Source: Sedimentisphaerales bacterium (GTDB lineage Bacteria > Planctomycetota > Phycisphaerae > Sedimentisphaerales > SG8-4). Taken from it: a stretch of DNA of 7,876 nucleotides. Below the pieces are notes generated by a model. The model made no database searches and had not been told where the DNA came from. It saw only the letters and a list, made by a program, of their open reading frames with translations. The stretch is from positions 1-7,876 of the forward strand of contig JAFGJR010000098.1 in the NCBI GenBank assembly GCA_016928975.1, written 5' to 3'. Shown in pieces: positions 1-3,887 of this stretch (position 1 is the first letter of the stretch; each line of letters begins with the position of its first letter). The position numbers and the translations under genes were made by a program.

Positions 1-199
1 CGGCCGCGGACTCAGCTACAAGCGGAACTCGGCAAAACCTAACCCCATACTCATCAAGGAGTTGCCCACGGCAGTGCCATTCGATGTAACGCCCTTGCGA
101 TCCCTCCGACGTCGTTTTGGAACGCCGCACGCCCATAAGAACCGGAACGGCCAGCGCCGCCACAGCCAAAAGACCGACAAGCATACGCCGTGCATTCAT
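1..199 (-). CDS. Partial hypothetical protein with N-terminal signal/anchor segment (runs off left edge)
   Basis: The minus-strand frame is open from an ATG at 199 to the left edge, giving 66 complete codons with no stop, so the C-terminus lies outside the window. The start is supported by AAAGGGG (complement of 205-211), 5 nt before the ATG. The protein begins MNARRMLVGLLAVAALAVPV: positive charges, then a hydrophobic run at about residues 7-22, then the basic MGVRRSK. This looks like a signal peptide or signal anchor. The rest is polar, with two cysteines (about residues 43 and 57) in WHCRG and FCRV contexts. I recognise no domain. The frame is independent of the minus-strand reading frame that starts at 278, which lacks a ribosome binding site and is probably its shadow. 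Function is unknown. It is probably exported or membrane-bound, and it lies downstream, on the same strand, of the broken lipoprotein-like gene. Confidence 0.72.
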   Translation of the reverse strand, partial: MNARRMLVGLLAVAALAVPVLMGVRRSKTTSEGSQGRYIEWHCRGQLLDEYGVRFCRVPLVAESAA

Positions 200-449
200 G
201 ATATCCCCTTTCCTCAAGCCAGATCGTCTCTTCGAACATCGTCTTCATTCTCCCCGAAGCGATCCGATATGACAACAAGGGATACCCCCGATCCCTCGTA
301 GCGAAGAAACCGGTGCGAGAACCGTATCGGCAGACCCCCAGTTCCGGCCTGTCAGCTCTTTCCCGGGTCTTCAGTCTTCTGATCTGCTCTCCCGTTCTTC
401 GGCTTTCCTCTGCGAACCTCCGCGTCCTCTGCGGTGAAGTACCTTGCTC
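200..449. other. Intergenic region with a hairpin and a short tandem repeat
   Basis: No convincing gene is seen. The stretch holds a perfect inverted repeat AGGGAT (278-283) / ATCCCT (291-296) with a 7-nt loop. On the minus strand this is followed by TTGTTGT, which could be a weak terminator for the upstream minus-strand gene or a leader structure for the gene starting at 199. It also holds the tandem repeat described at 407-438. Reading frames here are rich in Arg and Ser and have no ribosome binding sites. Confidence 0.5.
407..438. repeat. Short imperfect tandem repeat of CCTCTGCG type
   Basis: Three consecutive units of about 9-10 nt are visible: CCTCTGCGAA (407-416), CCTCCGCGT (417-425) and CCTCTGCGGTGAA (426-438). 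The minus strand reads as repeated CGCAGAGG/CGCGGAGG. I recall similar CGCAGAGG-type strings as dispersed intergenic sequence in many environmental bacterial genomes, but this is memory, not a search. It lies directly after the stop (450) of the frameshifted minus-strand gene, which suggests insertion at or near a gene end. Confidence 0.55.
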
Positions 450-655
450 TTACGGCAAATTCGGGTCCGCCGGCGTGAGCCAGCGGTCGGCCAGGTACGG
501 CAGGTCGCAGTAGTCCACCGTGTCTCGTAGGTGAAGTAGATGTCTCTGGCCTGTGTGCTTGCGGCCTGGCACGCGCACAGAATCAGGATCAGCAGGCCCA
601 GGATGGCGCATCGGCCCGCCGGCCCCGCCACTGCTGCCATCCCGAAGGCTCTCAT
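450..655 (-). pseudogene. Frameshifted small lipoprotein-like or secreted protein
   Basis: The start at 655 on the minus strand has a strong GGAGG (complement of 664-668) 8 nt upstream. The first part reads MRAFGMAAV, then a hydrophobic segment ILGLLILILCAC (about residues 18-29) and QAASTQARDIYFT. The LCAC stretch resembles a lipobox with Cys29 as possible lipidation site, although the -2 residue is Cys. After about nucleotide 530 this frame becomes Arg-rich with poor third-position GC. The frame shifted by -1 instead reads LRDTVDYCDLPYLADRW and ends ADPNLP-stop at 450, with strongly GC-rich third positions. A single lost base near 528-533, in a short C run, would join the two into a protein of about 68 residues. 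No classical slippery heptamer is seen, so real decay or a sequencing/assembly deletion is more likely than programmed frameshifting. No family is recognised. The alternative is that the first frame is genuine and ends at 371. Confidence 0.5.
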
Positions 656-678
656 GCCGCTGTCCTCCGAAATACCCC

Positions 679-739
679 TGTAGCAGCCCCGCCCTCGGGG
701 GTGAGCCCAATGACCCCAGCCGAGGGCGGCTGGGCTACA
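679..739. repeat. REP-like palindromic element with TGTAGC/GCTACA ends and two hairpins
   Basis: The outer ends are inverted: TGTAGC (679-684) and GCTACA (734-739). The left half holds a stem CCCCG (687-691) / CGGGG (696-700) with loop CCCT. The right half holds a perfect 8-bp stem CCCAGCCG (715-722) / CGGCTGGG (727-734) with loop AGGG. The cores CGCCCTCGG and CCGAGGGCGG are also complementary to each other, so the halves could pair as one long imperfect hairpin. This is the structure of a REP/MITE-like element. Its position just upstream of the minus-strand start at 655 also allows a role in transcript ends or leaders. Confidence 0.6.
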
Positions 740-782
740 TGAAGGGTGGGCCAGCGTGCGGAACAAAGCCAATTCTCTCACT

Positions 783-800
783 CTCTCCAGAACTGGAGAG
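783..800. repeat. Perfect 8-bp inverted repeat
   Basis: CTCTCCAG (783-790) and CTGGAGAG (793-800) are exact reverse complements separated by AA. As RNA it would form a stem of about 7 bp with a 4-nt loop. As DNA it could be a dimeric operator. No T-tract follows on the plus strand. Confidence 0.45.
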
Positions 801-1063
801 CGCCCTTGATGGGTGACGGCGGAAGCCCAACGAGCATGTAGGCGAAGAACTATAGGGGACCAAGGCGAAAGCCGCTCACGGTGGCGGGATTGACGCCGGC
901 GGTGCGAAGCAGTAGCATGATGACCGCCAAGTCATTCCGTGACACAGTGAGAGACGGCCCGCGCGATGGCCAATGACGGTCCATGCTGGGCTTGGTTTCT
1001 GTGGATGGAGTCGAATATTCCAGGTGGGTAGGCGTCTGTATAGACAAAGACGAATCTGACGCG

Positions 1064-1079
1064 GTGCCAGGAGGGCACG
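1064..1079 (+). promoter_or_regulatory. Hairpin presenting a Shine-Dalgarno sequence in its loop
   Basis: GTGCC (1064-1068) and GGCAC (1074-1078) are perfect complements flanking AGGAG (1069-1073). AGGAGG (1069-1074) is a near-ideal Shine-Dalgarno, 5 nt before the ATG at 1080 that opens the leader ORF. The arrangement suggests that access to this ribosome site could depend on RNA structure. The stem is short, so its effect is uncertain. Confidence 0.4.
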
Positions 1080-1130
1080 ATGCAACTGGCCCTGGATGTG
1101 CTGGCTTGCCCGGCCTATCGCAGGATGTGA
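1080..1130 (+). CDS. Possible 16-residue leader peptide upstream of the zinc-finger gene
   Basis: The ATG at 1080 follows an AGGAGG with a 5-nt spacer. The frame reads MQLALDVLACPAYRRM and stops with TGA at 1128-1130, 14 nt before the ATG of the zinc-finger gene. Such a short, well-initiated ORF could couple translation to the downstream gene. Its end (LACPAYRRM) loosely resembles the start of the downstream protein (MDCPVCRDAM), so it may instead be a partial duplication or a decayed alternative start. There is no homology evidence that the peptide itself is functional. Confidence 0.35.
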   Translation: MQLALDVLACPAYRRM

Positions 1131-1144
1131 CTTAGGAGCCCTAT

Positions 1145-1558
1145 ATGGATTGCCCAGTCTGCCGCGACGCAATGATCACATTGGAATTGGGCGATGTGGA
1201 GGTCGACCACTGCACGAATTGTGGCGGGATCTGGCTTGACTCGGGCGAGCTTGAACTGCTGCTGGACCACCCGGCACAGGCCCAGCGTCTTCTGGGCTCT
1301 TTCCAGGAGACGGCCGTGCCGACGGAGCAGGGACGCAAGTGTCCTATCTGTGACAGGAAGATGGCAAAGGTCTCCGTCGGCCAGGGTGCCCCTTCCCTAC
1401 TGATCGACAAATGTCCCCGCAGTGACGGCCTCTGGTTCGACAAGGGCGAACTCCAGGATATTCTGGCACGTGCGGAATTGGACGACGACAACAGAATTCA
1501 GCGCCTCCTGGCCGATATATTTGGCAAAGGCCACGAAAGGCCTGACGCACAGGGATAG
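1145..1558 (+). CDS. TFIIB-type zinc-finger protein (zf-TFIIB family), two repeats
   Basis: This 137-residue, probably cytoplasmic protein has two copies of the zf-TFIIB fold. Repeat 1 (residues 3-40) has Cys3-x2-Cys6 and Cys23-x2-Cys26 followed by GGIWLDSGELELLL. Repeat 2 (66-107) has Cys66-x2-Cys69, then Cys90-PRS, followed by DGLWFDKGELQDIL. The G-I/L-W-L/F-D-x-G-E-L signature is diagnostic for the family. In repeat 2 the fourth ligand is Ser93 (AGT at 1421-1423) instead of Cys, one base from TGT, so that site may bind zinc poorly or use another ligand. The tail (108-137) is charged and probably helical. The start is supported by AGGAG (1134-1138) with a 6-nt spacer. The family is small and poorly characterised, and a nucleic-acid or protein-binding role is only inferred from the fold. 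It lies upstream of, and on the same strand as, the microprotein/LemA/M48 group, separated by 166 nt with a candidate promoter. Confidence 0.88.
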   Translation: MDCPVCRDAMITLELGDVEVDHCTNCGGIWLDSGELELLLDHPAQAQRLLGSFQETAVPTEQGRKCPICDRKMAKVSVGQGAPSLLIDKCPRSDGLWFDKGELQDILARAELDDDNRIQRLLADIFGKGHERPDAQG

Positions 1559-1569
1559 GTGGCGCATTA

Positions 1570-1598
1570 TTTCCCTGGACGGGCCGGCAAGGTATAAT
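1570..1598 (+). promoter_or_regulatory. Candidate sigma-70-type promoter for microprotein/LemA/M48
   Basis: A perfect TATAAT is present at 1593-1598 in GC-rich surroundings. The hexamer 17 nt upstream is TTTCCC (1570-1575), a weak -35. Transcription would start near 1605, leaving about 120 nt of leader before the microprotein at 1725. The leader contains a small stem CGGCG (1610-1614) / CGCCG (1624-1628). Assignment rests on the -10 box alone. Confidence 0.4.
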
Positions 1599-1724
1599 GG
1601 CTGCCCGACCGGCGGTGGCCTCTCGCCGACCAGCCGATGGAGATGTGCAGACAATGGTCTTTCGCGTGGAGTGTCCATTGCGTAGCGCTCTTAATGTGAA
1701 ACTGTTTGACGAAAGGATTGAGTT

Positions 1725-1808
1725 ATGAAGTGGACTTTGATCCTAATTGGTGCCGCGGCTGTCCTTCTCATTGTGGCCCTCGTCCTGAAGAAGGGCAAGT
1801 CGACGTAG
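1725..1808 (+). CDS. 27-residue single-span membrane microprotein
   Basis: The frame from ATG 1725 to TAG 1806-1808 encodes [20 protein letters not shown] followed by LKKGKST. It is almost entirely one hydrophobic helix (about residues 4-21) with a basic KKGK tail, so a single-pass inner-membrane protein with a cytoplasmic C-terminus is expected from the positive-inside rule. The ribosome site AAAGGA (1712-1717) lies 7 nt before the ATG. It ends 37 nt before the LemA start and is on the same strand, so co-transcription with LemA and the M48 peptidase is likely. No family is recognised, and its size excludes most automatic gene calling. A role as a small partner or regulator of the membrane proteins downstream is inference only. 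A chance ORF is possible, but the ribosome site, compact hydrophobicity and position argue for a real gene. Confidence 0.65.
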   Translation: MKWTLILIGAAAVLLIVALVLKKGKST

Positions 1809-1845
1809 CACAAGCATCCGTCCGTCTGTACAGAAGGGAGGCCCC

Positions 1846-2415
1846 ATGCCAGGAGCACTGATTGCTTTAGCTGTACTTGTCGGCATCGTTATCCTGTTGG
1901 CCCTCGCCGTGATCGGCATCTACAACTCGCTGATCCGCCTGCGCAACCAGGTCGATAACGCGTGGTCGCAGATCGACGTCCAGTTGAAGCGCCGTCACGA
2001 CCTGATCCCCAACCTCGTGGAGACCGCCAAGGGGTATATGAAGCACGAGAGGGAGACCTTCGAGGCCATCACCAAGGCACGAAGTGCCGCCGTCGGGGCC
2101 AGGACCGTCCCCGAAGCGGCCCAAGCCGAAGGCAGGCTCGCGGAAGCCCTCAGCAGGTTCATGCTCGTGATGGAGAACTATCCCGAACTCAAGGCAAACC
2201 AGAACTTCCTGGCAGTCCAGGAAGAGCTCTCCAGCACTGAAAACAAGATCGCGTTTTCCCGTCAGAATTACAATGATCAAGTCTTGTTCTACAACAACAA
2301 GATCCAGATGTTCCCGTCCAACATCGTAGCCGGCATGTTCAGCTTCACGAAGCGCGATTTCTTCGAGATAGAGGCGGCCGGCGAGCGGGACGTACCCAAG
2401 GTCAGCTTCACGTAG
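1846..2415 (+). CDS. lemA: LemA family protein
   Basis: This 189-residue protein has an N-terminal transmembrane helix at about residues 5-27 ([20 protein letters not shown]). The typical LemA start follows: [20 protein letters not shown], then [20 protein letters not shown], then [17 protein letters not shown]. Further family signatures are the segment with [23 protein letters not shown] and the end [19 protein letters not shown]. The length is normal for the family. The soluble part is a long helical bundle; the family places it with the N-terminus in or across the inner membrane. The start is decided by AAGGGAGG (1834-1841), 4 nt before the ATG. The biochemical role of LemA is unknown. It recurrently neighbours M48 (HtpX-like) membrane proteases, as here (M48 start 183 nt downstream), which suggests a shared role in membrane protein or envelope quality control. 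Confidence 0.95.
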   Translation: MPGALIALAVLVGIVILLALAVIGIYNSLIRLRNQVDNAWSQIDVQLKRRHDLIPNLVETAKGYMKHERETFEAITKARSAAVGARTVPEAAQAEGRLAEALSRFMLVMENYPELKANQNFLAVQEELSSTENKIAFSRQNYNDQVLFYNNKIQMFPSNIVAGMFSFTKRDFFEIEAAGERDVPKVSFT

Positions 2416-2598
2416 CGGTCGAGACACAGAGAGCTTGGCAGTACAGGCGACGAGAGAGCACGGTGCGGCGTGGTGGTTCCCGGATCGCGCCGGACGGGCA
2501 GCATTCATAGCAGCAGGATGGTGTGGCGGATCGCATGCGGAGTGGAGCAAGAGCATCTGCCCGGGGGAGTCGTTTTTCATTTGAGGCAGACGACGACC

Positions 2599-3840
2599 AT
2601 GTGGGAGCTCATCAACGCAAACAAACGGAACTCCATTGCGCTCATGGCGCTGATGGCGCTCGTGCTGTTCTCGTTAGGAGCCGTGATCGGCCTGGCGGTT
2701 CTCGGTCCGGATGGCGCGCTGTTCGGCCTGGCCATTGCCGCCGCGCTCTGGGTGATCCTGGCCCTGGTCAGCTTCTCCTCCGGGGACCAGATCCTCCTGG
2801 CGGCCAGTCACGCTCGGCCGGTCACTCATGACGTCCACCCGCAGCTATTCAACATCGTGGAAGAGATGAAGATCGCGGCAGGACTGCCCGCCATGCCGAA
2901 GATCTATATCATCAACGACCCGGCGCCGAATGCCTTTGCGACGGGCCGGAGCCCCCAGTCCGCCTCCATCGCCGTTACGGCGGGCCTGCTCGCCCGCCTC
3001 AATCGCGACGAGCTCCAGGGCGTCGTCGCCCATGAGATGAGCCACATCCTGCACCGCGACATCCTGTACATCACGCTGGCCGGCGTCATGCTCGGCGGGG
3101 TGACATTGTTGTCGCAAGCCTTCCTGCGCGGCACTTACTATGGTGCGCTGGGTTCGCGGCGGCGCTACTCCTCCGGAGGCCGTGGCGGCGGGCAGGCCCA
3201 GGCCATTCTCCTGCTGATCGCGATCGCCGCGGCCATCCTGGCGCCGATCATGGCCTATCTGCTCTACTTCGCCCTGTCTCGCCGGCGGGAGTACCTCGCG
3301 GACGCAGGCGCCGCCCGGCTGACCCGCTATCCGGAGGGTCTGGCCAGGGCCTTGGAGAAGATCGCCTCGGACCCGTCGCCCCAGTTGGCCGCAGCGAACA
3401 AGGCGACAGCCCCGATGTACATCGCCAATCCGTTCAAACGCCGGGGTCGGCCGGGTCTGTCCGATCTGACCAGCACCCATCCGCCCATCTCCGAGCGCAT
3501 CCGCATCCTGCGCAACATGTCCCAGGGCGCTTCGTACCGGGACTATGCCAGAGCTTACACGTCCGTGACTCACTCGAAGAATATCATTCCCGCTTCCGCG
3601 TTGTCTGGAGAAGAAGTCACGTTGCGGTCCGGCGAGGTCCAGCCGGCCGTGTCAGAGCCGCCGTCCAAACAGGCTCACCGGATCGGCGACATCATGCGAA
3701 AGGTCAATGGCTTCTCGTTCCTGACGTGTCAATGTGGCCTGAAACTCAAGGTTCCCCCAAATTTCAAGGGCGACAAGGTCCAATGTCCGCGCTGCGGCAG
3801 GACTCTTTCCCTCCCACGACAGCGCACAGCACAGGCATAG
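2599..3840 (+). CDS. HtpX-like M48 membrane metalloprotease with C-terminal zinc ribbon
   Basis: This is a 413-residue M48 peptidase. The zinc-binding HEMSH is at residues 145-149, and the third ligand is probably Glu231 in REYLADAGAARLT. Hydrophobic segments are near 14-35, 42-62, about 153-172 and about 204-228, matching the HtpX membrane layout. A Gly/Arg/Ser-rich loop (RRYSSGGRGGG) precedes the last one. The catalytic domain ends with THPPISERIRIL, a family signature. A tail of about 100 residues follows and ends in a zinc ribbon: Cys377-x-Cys379-G..L..VP..FKGDKV..Cys396-P-R-Cys399-G. HtpX is usually about 290 residues, so the tail is an addition. The frame is open from 2470, but I start at 2599 because MWELINANKRNS matches HtpX starts; the preceding 43 codons show nothing. 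The ribosome site is weak (GAGG 2583-2586, 12 nt away), so coupling or a different start is possible. It is expected to degrade misfolded inner-membrane proteins. It follows LemA on the same strand. Confidence 0.9.
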   Translation: MWELINANKRNSIALMALMALVLFSLGAVIGLAVLGPDGALFGLAIAAALWVILALVSFSSGDQILLAASHARPVTHDVHPQLFNIVEEMKIAAGLPAMPKIYIINDPAPNAFATGRSPQSASIAVTAGLLARLNRDELQGVVAHEMSHILHRDILYITLAGVMLGGVTLLSQAFLRGTYYGALGSRRRYSSGGRGGGQAQAILLLIAIAAAILAPIMAYLLYFALSRRREYLADAGAARLTRYPEGLARALEKIASDPSPQLAAANKATAPMYIANPFKRRGRPGLSDLTSTHPPISERIRILRNMSQGASYRDYARAYTSVTHSKNIIPASALSGEEVTLRSGEVQPAVSEPPSKQAHRIGDIMRKVNGFSFLTCQCGLKLKVPPNFKGDKVQCPRCGRTLSLPRQRTAQA

Positions 3841-3887
3841 CGGCCGCTACTCGACGACGGCGAACGTGGGACTATGGGTCATAGCCG
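3841..3887. other. Short convergent intergenic gap
   Basis: Only 47 nt separate the stops of the M48 gene (plus) and the beta-helix gene (minus). A 12-bp palindrome TAGCGGCCGCTA (3838-3849) begins with the M48 stop codon, and CTATG (3872-3876) / CATAG (3880-3884) form a weak second hairpin. No T-tract is present, so I do not call an intrinsic terminator in either direction. Confidence 0.4.

Larger units (their letters stand above)
656..1079. other. Intergenic region, repeat-bearing, no confident gene
   Basis: This spacer separates the leftward genes from the rightward zinc-finger/LemA/M48 cluster. It contains a REP-like double hairpin (679-739), an inverted repeat (783-800) and a short palindrome GTCTGTATAGAC (1034-1045) that could be an operator. 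A minus-strand frame ending at 850 (…NDLAVIMLLLRTAGVNP…) has fairly GC-rich third positions over about 100 nt but no ribosome binding site, so it is not called as a gene. Promoters for both divergent directions should lie here. I cannot point to a strong -35/-10 pair. Confidence 0.5.

Noticed and set aside
54..278. 74-codon minus-strand ORF
   Set aside because: It overlaps the edge gene at 1-199 in another frame. It has no good ribosome site, and it is Cys/Arg/Gly-rich with no hydrophobic or domain pattern, so it is a shadow.
528..540. Programmed -1 ribosomal frameshifting in the broken small gene
   Set aside because: No X-XXY-YYZ slippery heptamer and no obvious downstream stimulator were found near the shift point. 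Decay or a sequencing indel is simpler.
876..1172. 98-codon minus-strand ORF crossing into the zinc-finger gene
   Set aside because: Its composition is Arg/Pro/His-rich, it has no ribosome site, and it overlaps the start region of a well-supported plus-strand gene.
1867..2580. 237-codon minus-strand ORF opposite lemA
   Set aside because: It is the antisense shadow of lemA, long only because GC-rich codons lack stops on the opposite strand.
2470..2598. N-terminal extension of the M48 peptidase to an ATG at 2470 or 2518
   Set aside because: The 43 extra codons show no signal or family similarity, and neither upstream ATG has a well-placed ribosome site. HtpX-like proteins begin at the MWELI equivalent (2599).
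2845..3573. 242-codon minus-strand ORF opposite the M48 gene
   Set aside because: It is the antisense shadow of the protease, with no independent support.
3838..3849. 12-bp palindrome TAGCGGCCGCTA at the M48 stop as a terminator
   Set aside because: It is too short, has no loop or T-tract, and such GC palindromes are expected by chance here. I kept it only as a note.
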